Positions 10,464 to 18,340 of a DNA stretch of 64,000 bases are shown in pieces. Numbering within the stretch: position 1 is the stretch's first letter; each line of letters begins with the position of its first letter. The stretch covers positions 1 through 64,000 of the forward strand of contig NZ_WTVN01000013.1 of the NCBI RefSeq assembly GCF_012910905.1, read 5' to 3'. The notes under the pieces were generated by a model, which saw nothing but the letters and a program-made list of their open reading frames with translations, was not told the DNA's origin and made no database searches. A program made the position numbers and the translations under genes. The stretch comes from Aromatoleum toluvorans (lineage in GTDB: Bacteria; Pseudomonadota; Gammaproteobacteria; Burkholderiales; Rhodocyclaceae).

Positions 10464-10994
10464 TCAGCTCCAGTCGTCCATGTCGTGGCGGATCGTGTGG
10501 CGATTGGCGATCAGCTCGTCGACCGTCGGCTCGTTCGCCAGCGCGCGGCGGATCGCGAGCTTCGTCGCCTCGTAGTTCGTGCGGTACATGTCCTTCTTGT
10601 CGAGCTCGGCGTGCGTCGCGCAGCGCGGGTCGATCCACACCAGGCTGATGATGCACAGGCGGTTGGCCTCGGTCTTCGGGATCACGCCTTCGATCAGGCA
10701 GTCGACCACGGCATCGGCGGTCGCCGACTGCACGACGCCGCCGAACAGCTCGATGTTGGCGCTGTCCTTCAAGGTGACTTTCGGCACGAGCATCGTCGCC
10801 GGCCGCACCAGCTGGTTGCACGCGCGGATCGCGAACATCGCGGTGTGGCCCTTGCTCTGCGCCATCAGGTTCGCGAAGGCCTGGCCGACCGGGCCGTCGG
10901 TGCGGCCGATCAGGATCTCCGGCATCGCGTCGGTGTATTGGCCGTCGGCCGCCAGTACGGTCGCCTCGCCGGCGTGAAAGGTGTAGTCGCTCAT
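10464..10994 (-). CDS. formaldehyde-activating enzyme paralogue, divergent
   Basis: A 176-residue member of the Fae family (Fae2-like). It aligns along its whole length with the canonical Fae at 38987-39499: ILIGRTDGPVGQAF corresponds to [14 protein letters not shown], and LVPKVTLKDSANIELFGG to [18 protein letters not shown]. The histidine of the canonical VAHIDLIIG segment, described as catalytic in Fae, is replaced here (DAMPEILIG). Either it works differently, senses or binds H4MPT derivatives, or is inactive. It follows fhcC by 106 bases on the same strand, so it may be the tail of the fhc operon. Confidence 0.85.
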   Translation of the reverse strand: MSDYTFHAGEATVLAADGQYTDAMPEILIGRTDGPVGQAFANLMAQSKGHTAMFAIRACNQLVRPATMLVPKVTLKDSANIELFGGVVQSATADAVVDCLIEGVIPKTEANRLCIISLVWIDPRCATHAELDKKDMYRTNYEATKLAIRRALANEPTVDELIANRHTIRHDMDDWS

Positions 10995-11100
10995 GAGTGC
11001 TCCAGGGATGGGATGAGGTTGGGTATGAGATCGGGGTTGGGGGGGCGGCCGGCCGCCGTGGCGACCGGCTCGGTATGCGGGAGACCTCACCGCGGCCGGC

Positions 11101-11940
11101 TCAGGCCGGCAGCAGCCATTCCCCCTTGCCGTCGGCGGCGAGATCGCCGACGAAGCGCCGCGGGCGAGCGGCCGCGAGCGCGGCGAACGGGCCGCCGTGC
11201 ACCGCCAGGCTCCGCGCGAGCAGCGTCCAGATCACCTGCACGTCGTGGCCCGTCGGCACGAAGGTCGGGGGCGGCTCGGGCTGCGGACCGGCGAAGATCA
11301 GCGTGCCGCGGCGCATGCCGTAGCCGCAATGCGCGCCCACCGCGCCCGCAACGGCGATCGTGCCGGCAACCAGCCGCGACGCGAGAAAGTCGCCCGCGTC
11401 GCCGAACACGACCGCGGTGCCGCGCCGCATGCGGTCGCCAAAGCGCGCGCCGGCCTTGCCGCGCACGATGAAGAGGCCGCCGCGCATGCCGTCCATGTCG
11501 CCGGGCAACGCGCTGGCCGCGTAGTCGCCGACGTCGCCGCCGACCTCCAGCCGCCCGCCCGCCATCTCGCACGCGGCGAGCAGGCCGGCGCTGCCGGTCA
11601 CGACGATCTCGCCGGCGCGCATCCCGGAGCCGACGTAGTCCCCGACATCGCCTTCGACACGGATGCGCCCGCCGTCGAGCCCGCGGCCGAGCCCGTCGCA
11701 GCGCGACAGGTCGCCTTCGAAGACCAGCTCGGGGCCATCGGCAGCCATCGCTTCGACATCGAAGAATTCGCCGATCGGCACCTGCTCGTTGCCGTGCCAC
11801 AGGGCTCTGCGTGCGACCCCCGATGGCGTCTCGCCGCCCAGTGCCTGCGGCACGAAGCCCGCCAGATCCAGCCGCAGCGCGGGCTGCGCGCGGAGCCGCA
11901 GGCGGAAGGCGTTCGCGTCACGATCGTTCGCCGGACTCAT
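11101..11940 (-). CDS. fhcC: formyltransferase/hydrolase complex subunit C
   Basis: Subunit of the Fhc complex, which moves the formyl group from formyl-H4MPT to methylofuran and hydrolyses it to formate. The 279-residue protein consists largely of glycine-rich short-period repeats (VEGDVGDYVGSGMRAGEI and VGGDVGDYAASALPGD among them), the beta-helix signature shared with FwdC/GltB C-terminal domains. The start codon overlaps the fhcD stop (ATGA at 11937-11940). It is the fourth gene of fhcBADC. Confidence 0.93.
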   Translation of the reverse strand: MSPANDRDANAFRLRLRAQPALRLDLAGFVPQALGGETPSGVARRALWHGNEQVPIGEFFDVEAMAADGPELVFEGDLSRCDGLGRGLDGGRIRVEGDVGDYVGSGMRAGEIVVTGSAGLLAACEMAGGRLEVGGDVGDYAASALPGDMDGMRGGLFIVRGKAGARFGDRMRRGTAVVFGDAGDFLASRLVAGTIAVAGAVGAHCGYGMRRGTLIFAGPQPEPPPTFVPTGHDVQVIWTLLARSLAVHGGPFAALAAARPRRFVGDLAADGKGEWLLPA

Positions 11941-12875
11941 GCCCCCTCCTTGCCCAGCAGCGCGTGCAGGCGGTACAAGTAGGGTCCGAGCTTGCCGCCA
12001 TAGTTGCCGGCGGAGATGCGCCGCACACCGGCGGCCGCACCGCGTGCGACGACCGCTTCCATGCCGACGCGCATCGCCGCGGCGACGTCGCCGTCGGTGA
12101 GCCCGTCGATGACGATTTCCATCACGCAGCCGACCTCCGCGCTCAGTTCGGTCCGCTTCGCGAGCGGCGTCAGCGCCGGGCAGAACGCGTCGTTGCTCGA
12201 TGCCGGCAGCGACGCGTACTTGCTGCCGATTTTCGAGCCCGAGCGCACCACCCCGCCGGGGAAAGGCAGGATCACGTTCGGCAACGCGCGCATCGCCACG
12301 ACCGCCGCTTCCGCGGCGCCGAGCGCGGCCTCGGTGTCGTGCGCGAGGATCAGCAGGTTGCCGCCGCCGACGGCCTTGACCACCGGCGTCGTCTCTTCGG
12401 CGACGAACTCGCCGTCCATCACCGGCACGCGCCAGTAGCGCCGGCCGTCGATGACTTTCGAGATCTGCCAGCCGTCGCCGAAGAAGCGCAGGTTCTTGCC
12501 GAGCGCGGTCCGGTCCGCGTCCGGCGGGCCATCCAGTCCGGTATAGACCGCGGTCGTCGGGCAGGTCAGCACGCACTGGCCGACCCGCCGCTCGATCTGC
12601 TTCGCGAGATCCTTCCCGGACATCGAAAAGATCAGCACCGCCACGCCCGGCCGCCCGTCCGGCGTCTCGCCCGGCTCCAGCACCCGCTCGATGCCCGCTT
12701 CGCAGCCGCAGGCGATCACCGAGGTCGCGAAACCGGTCAGCGCGACCGCGGCGTGGTTCGCCCAGGTCGCGTTGTGCGCCGTGATGACGAGGCGCGTGGC
12801 CTTCATCGGGAAGGCCTCGGCGAAGGTGTCGTCGATCACGACGCCGTTGATCTCCAGCATCGCCGCGGCGCTCAT
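11937..12875 (-). CDS. fhcD: formylmethanofuran-type formyltransferase subunit D
   Basis: Homologue of archaeal Ftr: transfers the formyl group between H4MPT and (methylo)furan. The 312-residue protein starts MSAAAMLEINGVVIDDTFAE, giving the NGVxIDDTFAEAF opening of the family, and contains GSKIGSKYASLPASSND and the C-terminal SAGNYGGKLGPYLYRLH. It overlaps fhcA upstream and fhcC downstream by four bases each (ATGA), so the complex is made by coupled translation. Confidence 0.95.
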   Translation of the reverse strand: MSAAAMLEINGVVIDDTFAEAFPMKATRLVITAHNATWANHAAVALTGFATSVIACGCEAGIERVLEPGETPDGRPGVAVLIFSMSGKDLAKQIERRVGQCVLTCPTTAVYTGLDGPPDADRTALGKNLRFFGDGWQISKVIDGRRYWRVPVMDGEFVAEETTPVVKAVGGGNLLILAHDTEAALGAAEAAVVAMRALPNVILPFPGGVVRSGSKIGSKYASLPASSNDAFCPALTPLAKRTELSAEVGCVMEIVIDGLTDGDVAAAMRVGMEAVVARGAAAGVRRISAGNYGGKLGPYLYRLHALLGKEGA

Positions 12876-14548
12876 TTGCGCCCCCCGCGCCCGTGCAGCG
12901 GGCACGCCAGCAGGCGCCCGCCGTTCGCGCACGCGCACAGCTCGTCGCGGCCGATGGCGGCGTGGCGCCAGGCGGTCGCCAGATGCTCGTCGGCGTACTT
13001 CGCGAGCATGCGCTCGATCGCCGGATCGAACTCCGGCTCGAGGAAATGCGTGCCGCCGACCGGCGTCGCGACGAGCCGGCCCCGTTGCACGACGAGCTCG
13101 CCGTCCTTGAACACGTATTCCGGCGTCGTGAACATCGCCTCGCGATCGGGGTCCTCGCGATACACCGCGATGTCGGCCGCGGCGCCCTCGCCGAGCTGGC
13201 CGCGGTCGGCAAGGCCGAGCAGCCGCGCGGGGGCGGCGCGCGTCATGATCGCGATCTCGTTCAGGCTGAGCTCGCGGCCGATCCCGCGCAGCAGCGCGTT
13301 AACGGCGACCTCGGGATGCAGCTTCGCGAGCTGCTCGTCACGGAAGGACTTGTCCATCAGCAGGCGGATCAGGTGCGGATAACTCGTGAAGGGGCCGCCG
13401 TTCGGGTGGTCGGTCGTCAGCACGACGCGCCACGGGTCGTCGACCAGCAGGAAGAGCTCGAGACCGATCGCCCACTGCAGCGCATTGACGAAGCTCTCCT
13501 CGCGATAGCGGAAAGGCACGATGCCGCAGCCGGCGTCGCACTCGATGTCGGCGCCGATCCACTTGCGCGGGCTGCCGAGATCCGCGTTCGCGTGCTGGCG
13601 CATCGTGTCGCCGGACGCGGTGACGGTCTGCCCGAAAGTGATCTGGCCGACGTCGATGCTCACGTTCGGGTTCGCATTGACCGCCTCGGCCAGTTCGCGC
13701 GCCGCCGACGAGAACTTGCGCGCGCCCTCGGTGCCGTACGCGTGGAACTGTACGTGCGTCAGGTGCCCGCGCAGCCCTTCGAGCGCGGCGATCGTCGCGA
13801 GCGTCGAGCCGATGTTGCCCGGCACGCCGAGGTTGCTCGCGTGGATGTGCAGCGGATGCGGGATGCCGAGCTCGGTGAGCGCGCGCGCGAGCGTTTGCAC
13901 GACCTGGCGCGGCGTGATGCGCCAGTGCGTGTGGTCCTCGTCGACGTCGAGCTTGCGCTGGTTGAACTTGAACGCCGAGATGCCGCCGGGATTGACGACC
14001 TTGACGCCCATCGCGCGCGTCGCGTGGATCGTCCAGCCGACGTAATCGCGGATGCGCTCGAAATCCTGGCCCTCGGCGAGCATGCGCAGCATCAGCTCGT
14101 CGTTGCCGAGCATCACGTAGGCGCCGTGGTCGAGGATCGGCGTGTCGCCCATCTCCATGTGCGCGTGGCGCGCGTTCGACGGCGCCATCGCCGGCTCGAA
14201 GGCCGCCGTGTAGCCCATCTCGGCGTAGCGGTAGCCGGTCGCGAGCGTGCCCGGCGTGCAGCAGCCGGCGGACGCGAGCTCGAGCGGGTTATCCGGCGCG
14301 CGGTTGGCGCGGTGGTCCTCGGGCAGCAGCATGCGCGCGAGGTTCACCTTGCCGCCGCCAATATGCGTGTGCATGTCGATGCCGCCGGCCATCACGACCA
14401 TGCCGGAGACGTCGAACTCGCGGTCGACCTTCTCGGCCGGATGCAGCGCGACGATGCGGCCGTCGCGCACGCCGATGTCGCGGACCTCGCCGTCGATGCC
14501 GTTGGCCGGATCGATGATGCGGCCGCCTTTGAGACGCAGCGTGCTCAT
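12872..14548 (-). CDS. fhcA: formyltransferase/hydrolase complex subunit A (amidohydrolase)
   Basis: Amidohydrolase-fold subunit that releases formate from formyl-methylofuran. The 558-residue protein opens with LRLKGGRIIDPANGIDG, followed by the metal-binding GGIDMHTHIGGGKVN at about 53-67 and further histidines in HPLHIHASNLG and TTDHPNGGPFTSYPH. It matches the archaeal FwdA/FmdA and Methylorubrum FhcA pattern over its length. The C-terminal tail contains CACANG and ACPLHG cysteines. Stop and start codons overlap fhcD, and fhcB overlaps its start (14545-14548). Confidence 0.96.
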   Translation of the reverse strand: MSTLRLKGGRIIDPANGIDGEVRDIGVRDGRIVALHPAEKVDREFDVSGMVVMAGGIDMHTHIGGGKVNLARMLLPEDHRANRAPDNPLELASAGCCTPGTLATGYRYAEMGYTAAFEPAMAPSNARHAHMEMGDTPILDHGAYVMLGNDELMLRMLAEGQDFERIRDYVGWTIHATRAMGVKVVNPGGISAFKFNQRKLDVDEDHTHWRITPRQVVQTLARALTELGIPHPLHIHASNLGVPGNIGSTLATIAALEGLRGHLTHVQFHAYGTEGARKFSSAARELAEAVNANPNVSIDVGQITFGQTVTASGDTMRQHANADLGSPRKWIGADIECDAGCGIVPFRYREESFVNALQWAIGLELFLLVDDPWRVVLTTDHPNGGPFTSYPHLIRLLMDKSFRDEQLAKLHPEVAVNALLRGIGRELSLNEIAIMTRAAPARLLGLADRGQLGEGAAADIAVYREDPDREAMFTTPEYVFKDGELVVQRGRLVATPVGGTHFLEPEFDPAIERMLAKYADEHLATAWRHAAIGRDELCACANGGRLLACPLHGRGGRK

Positions 14549-15831
14549 CGCGCTCCTCCTTCGGCACGCGCCGCAGCGATGTTTGCGGCGATGTCCGCCG
14601 CGACCTCCGCGACGCCCGGCAGCGTGTCCGCGTAGATCGGCACGAGCGGCAGCACGACGCCGCCATCGGCGCGGAAGAGATGCCCGGCGGAGCCGATGCC
14701 CGGCGTCGACACCGGGATGAACACCGAATTCGCCCGAGCCGCGGCCTCTTCGAGCCCCGGGTGACCGAGCACGACGAGCGGCAGCCCGGTGTCGGGCGGC
14801 GCGAGCTCGGGCGAGAACGCGGACACCCACAACAGGGCATCCACGGCGCGCTGCGCGAGGAGCCGCGCGGTCGCGTAGCGCTGCGGCTCATGCACGAGCC
14901 CGCGCATGTGCACGCCGGTGCGCAGCGGCAATCCCGACAGCCAGGTCATCACCTGGTTAGCCGTGTAGCCGCCATCCCCGCCGCCAAGGCAGAACGCCGC
15001 CGCGCGCGTCGTGCGGTTGAGCGTATTGACGATGCGCTGGATCGCTTCGGCGACGAGCGCGCCCTGGGCCGGCAGGCTGGACGATTCCCACACGACTACC
15101 GTGTAGCGCGCCGCCTGCATGCGCACGATGAGCGCGTCGAGCGCGGGATCGCTCGCGGCCGTGCGGCGCCCGGCCAGCCGCGCAGCGATGAGCGCGACGG
15201 TGTCGAAGACGTCGCCGGCGAAGCCGATCTCCTCCGTCGTGCAGGCCTCCAGCCCGGGCACGGACGCTGCCATGCACGCGCCGACGAAGACGACATGCCG
15301 CGCGGGCGCATCCGCGGCCGGCGCCGTGCGGCGGAAGAACTCCGGATAGTGGTCGGTCGCGTTCGTGCCGAGGCAGACGACGAGGTCGGCGCGGTTACGG
15401 ATCTCGGCCAGCGTCGTGTAGAAGACGCCGCGGTCCTGCAGCGCGCGGGTCGACACCATCAGCGCGTCGCCATTGGCGTGATCGAGGATCGCGCCGCAGC
15501 CGTTCGCGAGGCGGTACAGCGCGCGCATGCCGGCGACGTCGGTCGCGAGCCCCGCGAAGAGCGGCTGGGCGCTCGCACCGAGGATCGCGGCCGCCGCCGC
15601 GACGGCGCTGCGATGATCGACGGCGCGTCCGTCGACCCGGGCCGTCGCCGACGCCGGCGCGGCGCCGAAGTGGGACAACGCGGCGGCCGCGCGCCCGCAG
15701 TCGCTGCCGATCAGCGTCGGCCGTGGTGCCGCCGCGAGCGAAAAGCCGTCGCAGCACAGCGGGCAGAACGGGCAGGTCCAGGGCCGGCCCGTCGCCGCGG
15801 CGGGAGGTGGAGAGGCAGGATTGGCAGTCAT
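14545..15831 (-). CDS. fhcB: formyltransferase/hydrolase complex subunit B
   Basis: Homologue of the FwdB subunit of tungsten/molybdenum formylmethanofuran dehydrogenase. In bacteria the complex hydrolyses rather than oxidises and no longer needs the metal-pterin. The 428-residue protein has a cysteine-rich start (TCPFCPLCCDG, about residues 21-31), VVCLGTNATDHYPEFFRR near 190 and GGGDGGYTANQVMTW near 300. ATG 15831 has GGAG a few bases upstream. It is the first gene of fhcBADC; the promoter region carries a sigma-54-type -24/-12 match and a dyad shared with the mptG operon. Confidence 0.93.
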   Translation of the reverse strand: MTANPASPPPAAATGRPWTCPFCPLCCDGFSLAAAPRPTLIGSDCGRAAAALSHFGAAPASATARVDGRAVDHRSAVAAAAAILGASAQPLFAGLATDVAGMRALYRLANGCGAILDHANGDALMVSTRALQDRGVFYTTLAEIRNRADLVVCLGTNATDHYPEFFRRTAPAADAPARHVVFVGACMAASVPGLEACTTEEIGFAGDVFDTVALIAARLAGRRTAASDPALDALIVRMQAARYTVVVWESSSLPAQGALVAEAIQRIVNTLNRTTRAAAFCLGGGDGGYTANQVMTWLSGLPLRTGVHMRGLVHEPQRYATARLLAQRAVDALLWVSAFSPELAPPDTGLPLVVLGHPGLEEAAARANSVFIPVSTPGIGSAGHLFRADGGVVLPLVPIYADTLPGVAEVAADIAANIAAARAEGGAR

Positions 15832-15843
15832 GGCCACTCCAAG

Positions 15844-15858
15844 GCAAGCGACATGCCA
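15844..15858 (-). promoter_or_regulatory. sigma-54 (-24/-12) promoter match for fhcBADC
   Basis: Minus-strand TGGCATGTCGCTTGC has the invariant GG and GC at the right spacing and differs from the xoxF element in one base of 15. A start 12 bases downstream would fall at about 15832, almost on the ATG, bypassing the visible GGAG site. A weaker match (CGGCGAAGGGCTTGC, 15879-15893) would leave a 36-base leader. One of the two is probably real; which one cannot be told from sequence. Confidence 0.6.
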
Positions 15859-15954
15859 CCTCGCCGCGCCCCTGCCACGCAAGCCCTTCGCCGCCGAACG
15901 GGCACCCTACGGCGCTGCCCGGCTCAACAGTGTGTCAGCGCCGCCCGCCGCGGC

Positions 15955-15972
15955 ACGGGACACACTGTCACG
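15955..15972 (-). promoter_or_regulatory. candidate activator site (dyad) upstream of fhcB
   Basis: Minus-strand CGTGACAGTGTGTCCCGT, with dyad GACA-N3-TGTC, 124 bases before the fhcB ATG. It matches the site before mptG (45796-45813) in 16 of 18 bases, at a distance from the start codon that differs by one base. Position and symmetry fit an enhancer-binding-protein site. Confidence 0.65.
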
Positions 15973-16214
15973 AAGCCCCCCGCAGTTCAGGGCACGGGGC
16001 GGGCCGTTGGCGCACAACTCCCGCTTCGGCCGTGCGGATCCCGGCATCTGGCACGAATCCTGAAAGAAGCGGAAACCGGCCCGAACCGCCCCGTTTGCCA
16101 TGTCCATCCGCCACTTTCCGCCTGCCTCGAACGCCGCACCGCCACGGGCCGTGGCGTGCCCAACCCTATCTCCCCCTCGGCGACCGGACCGCAGCCGCGG
16201 AACGGCTACGCCGA

Positions 16215-16248
16215 CCCCTGCCCGCCCCCCCCTTTTTTCGGGCAGGGG
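16215..16248 (+). repeat. 10-base inverted repeat before mxaD-like gene
   Basis: CCCCTGCCCG (16215-16224) and CGGGCAGGGG (16239-16248) are perfect complements around a 14-base C/T-only loop. The hairpin ends 32 bases before the ATG at 16281. It could stabilise or attenuate the transcript; there is no U-tract after the stem. Confidence 0.6.
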
Positions 16249-16280
16249 ATCGTTTATTCCCCCCACTGGAGCCGACCACG

Positions 16281-16802
16281 ATGCGCAAGACCCTGATCGC
16301 CGCGACCCTGCTGTGCGCCGCCACTGCCGCCTGGGCGCACGGCCCGATGCGCCAGAAAGTCACCGAAACGGTCACGATCGCCGCGCCACCGGAGGCGGTC
16401 TGGAACCGCGTCAAGGATTTCGCCGCGCTGCAGAGCTGGCACCCGGCCATCGAGTCGTCGCAGGCGACCGCGGGCAACGACGTCGGCTCGGTGCGCACGC
16501 TCAATCTCAAGGGCGGCGGCAGGATCGTCGAGGAATTGACGCGCTACTCCGTGGAGGAGCACCGCCTGGCGTACAAGATGACCGACCCCGGCCCGGTTCC
16601 GGTCACGAACTACACGTCGATACTCAGCGTGCTGCCGGGCGACGGCGGCACCACCCTCGTCGAATGGAAAGCCGGCTTCTATCGCGGCGAGCCGAACAAC
16701 AATCCGCCGCCGGAACGCAACGACGAGGCGGCGATCGCGGCGGTGACCGGCATCTACAAGACCGGGCTGGACAACCTGAAGAAACTCGCGGAAGGAAAAT
16801 GA
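16281..16802 (+). CDS. periplasmic SRPBCC protein, MxaD-like
   Basis: A 173-residue exported protein. It has a clear signal peptide (MRKTLIAATLLCAATAAWAH, cleavage near 19) followed by a START/SRPBCC-fold domain (VTETVTIAAPPEAVWNRVKD, typical opening of polyketide-cyclase-like domains). MxaD of methanol-oxidation clusters belongs to this family and is thought to aid electron flow between methanol dehydrogenase and cytochrome c in the periplasm. It points away from the xoxF operon but lies between that operon and fhc. The shared family and the context support a quinoprotein-related role; direct function is inferred. Confidence 0.75.
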   Translation: MRKTLIAATLLCAATAAWAHGPMRQKVTETVTIAAPPEAVWNRVKDFAALQSWHPAIESSQATAGNDVGSVRTLNLKGGGRIVEELTRYSVEEHRLAYKMTDPGPVPVTNYTSILSVLPGDGGTTLVEWKAGFYRGEPNNNPPPERNDEAAIAAVTGIYKTGLDNLKKLAEGK

Positions 16803-17029
16803 TGAGGCATCGGGGCTGCATCATGCGGCGCACCAAATATGACGCAGCCCCGGAGCCGCATCTGCCGGACCAGCCGCTCAGCGGCTTAGCAGGTCGTATT
16901 TCAACATCAGCAATTTGAATTTGCTGCAGCGCCGCATTTCCCGTATAAGGAAGCTCGAAGCGGGGATAACAAGTGTGCCCACGGCATACCGTAACCCTAC
17001 CCAGTTTCTTTTTACGGGAAGGACCCACG

Positions 17030-17326
17030 ATGAAGCCGCTGTTCGCATACGCCCTCGCAGGCACCGTCATGCTTTGCGCCGCCTTCGGCGCGCAGGCCGC
17101 CGGCGAAGACCCCGCCCCCTACGGCAACTACCTGACCTCCAGCGAGGTTCCGCAATCCCGCCCCGGCTCGTTCGACGTGTACATCGATCCGCCGACCGGC
17201 TTCGCGTTCGTCCACACGCCTTCCGGCTGGACCTTCACCCGCAAGGTACCGGACGACTCGCTGGTGCTCGCGGAACTGCGGGCAAGGTACAACGCCGAAT
17301 TGCTGGCGAGCGCCGCGCAGCAATAA
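17030..17326 (+). CDS. small secreted protein of unknown function
   Basis: A 98-residue protein that I do not recognise. It has a signal peptide (MKPLFAYALAGTVMLCAAFGAQAA, cleavage near 24) and a mature part with one distinctive stretch, YIDPPTGFAFVHTPSGWTF. There are no cysteines in the mature region and no further membrane segment. ATG 17030 is preceded by GGGAAGGA, a good ribosome site; the open frame begins earlier but without a signal sequence. It lies alone on the plus strand between the mxaD-like gene and the convergent metallohydrolase gene, and ends at a shared terminator. Confidence 0.75.
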   Translation: MKPLFAYALAGTVMLCAAFGAQAAGEDPAPYGNYLTSSEVPQSRPGSFDVYIDPPTGFAFVHTPSGWTFTRKVPDDSLVLAELRARYNAELLASAAQQ

Positions 17327-17330
17327 GACA

Positions 17331-17352
17331 AAGGGCCGCAATCGCGGCCCTT
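17331..17352. terminator. bidirectional hairpin between convergent genes
   Basis: AAGGGCCGC (17331-17339), four-base loop, GCGGCCCTT (17344-17352), a perfect nine-base stem four bases after the stop at 17326 and about 44 bases past the end of the minus-strand gene. The flanking A and T runs are short. Confidence 0.7.
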
Positions 17353-17395
17353 GCGTTTCCGGCGTCCGGTTTTCCTGCGCCGCCTTTCAGCTCAC

Positions 17396-18340
17396 TTACC
17401 GGCCGGGCGTTCCTGCGGCATCGAAATCCTCTCGCTCGACCGCGAGATAGCGGTAATGCACGTTCTGCCGGTGAAGCTCGGGGTAGCCCACCCACGCCGC
17501 GTACGCCGGGAGCCGCGCTTCGGCCACCGCCTCGGGCAGACTCGCCCCGCTTGCGTACAGGCGCCGCACCTCGGCCTCGAGTTCGAGCAGATACGCGCGC
17601 AGTTGCGCAACCGCGTCGAGCGTGACCACCGGCCCGTGCCCGGGCACGACGCGCTGCACCGGCAGCCGTGCGATCCGGCCGAGCGCAGCGATCCAGCCGT
17701 CGAAATCCGCATCCCGCAACATCGGCACACGGCCGGCGAGCACGACGCCGCCCGCGTAAAGCGTGCCGCTCGCCCGGTCGAACACCCCCACGCTGCCGGG
17801 CGTGCTCGCCCAGCCGAAATCGAGCACCTCGACCCGGCGTCCGCCGAGATCGAGCTGCCAGTCCCCCGCTCCACTGCTTTCAAGCACCGGCACGCGCGTT
17901 TGGGCCATCGCCTCCGCACCGTACAGGCCGATCGCGCGATCGAGACAGATCTGGCAGCGCTGCGCGACAAGCCTGGCGCAGTCGGGATGGGCGACGACGC
18001 GGAGCCCCGCGTCCTGCAAGGCCGCGGCGCCGAACAGGAACTCCGGCAGCGCGTGCGACACCAGCGCGAGCCGCGGCGGCTGGCCGGTCGCGCGCCGCAG
18101 TGCGGCGAGGACTTCGCGCCCCTGGCGGTACGACGCCCCGGTGTCGATGACCAGCGCGGCGGCATCACCGACGAGCAGGCCGACGTTGCCGGTTTCCGCG
18201 GGTGCGCCCTGCGCGGCCAGCGCCTCGGCCGACAGCAGGTAGGCGCCGGGCGCGACCGGCTCGAACTCCGCTGCGCAGCGGGCCGCCGTCGGCACCAGCA
18301 GCGCCGCAGCCAGGAGCCATCGGCCGATGGCCGCGCGCAT
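17396..18340 (-). CDS. quinoprotein relay system metallohydrolase 1-like protein
   Basis: Exported metallo-beta-lactamase-fold protein, 314 residues, with signal peptide (about 1-22). It resembles the SoxH-related hydrolase found beside PQQ dehydrogenases and a SoxYZ fusion. The canonical zinc motif HxHxDH is degraded: where its partner at 19162 has THMHPDHVFG, this protein has SHALPEFLFG, losing two histidines and the aspartate. A later histidine in VVPGHGPV is kept. It starts directly after the SoxYZ-like stop. Either the metal site is altered or the protein is a non-catalytic partner. It is the last gene of the xoxF-led minus-strand run. Confidence 0.8.
   Translation of the reverse strand: MRAAIGRWLLAAALLVPTAARCAAEFEPVAPGAYLLSAEALAAQGAPAETGNVGLLVGDAAALVIDTGASYRQGREVLAALRRATGQPPRLALVSHALPEFLFGAAALQDAGLRVVAHPDCARLVAQRCQICLDRAIGLYGAEAMAQTRVPVLESSGAGDWQLDLGGRRVEVLDFGWASTPGSVGVFDRASGTLYAGGVVLAGRVPMLRDADFDGWIAALGRIARLPVQRVVPGHGPVVTLDAVAQLRAYLLELEAEVRRLYASGASLPEAVAEARLPAYAAWVGYPELHRQNVHYRYLAVEREDFDAAGTPGR

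Larger units (their letters stand above)
15832..16280. other. 449-base divergent promoter region fhcB / mxaD-like gene
   Basis: No gene. It holds two -24/-12 candidates facing fhcB, one shared dyad (15955-15972), a TGGCACG box on the plus strand at 16049 with a poor -12 half, and a long hairpin just upstream of the mxaD-like start. Confidence 0.6.

Noticed and set aside
12893-14635. 580-codon plus-strand frame opposite fhcA
   Set aside because: Shadow of fhcA; amino-acid content is dominated by Arg, Ala, Val and His with no motif.
16049-16063. TGGCACGAATCCTGA as a sigma-54 promoter for the mxaD-like gene
   Set aside because: The -24 half is perfect, but the -12 half lacks the invariant C of GC, and the start would be over 200 bases from the ATG. 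Kept only as a remark.
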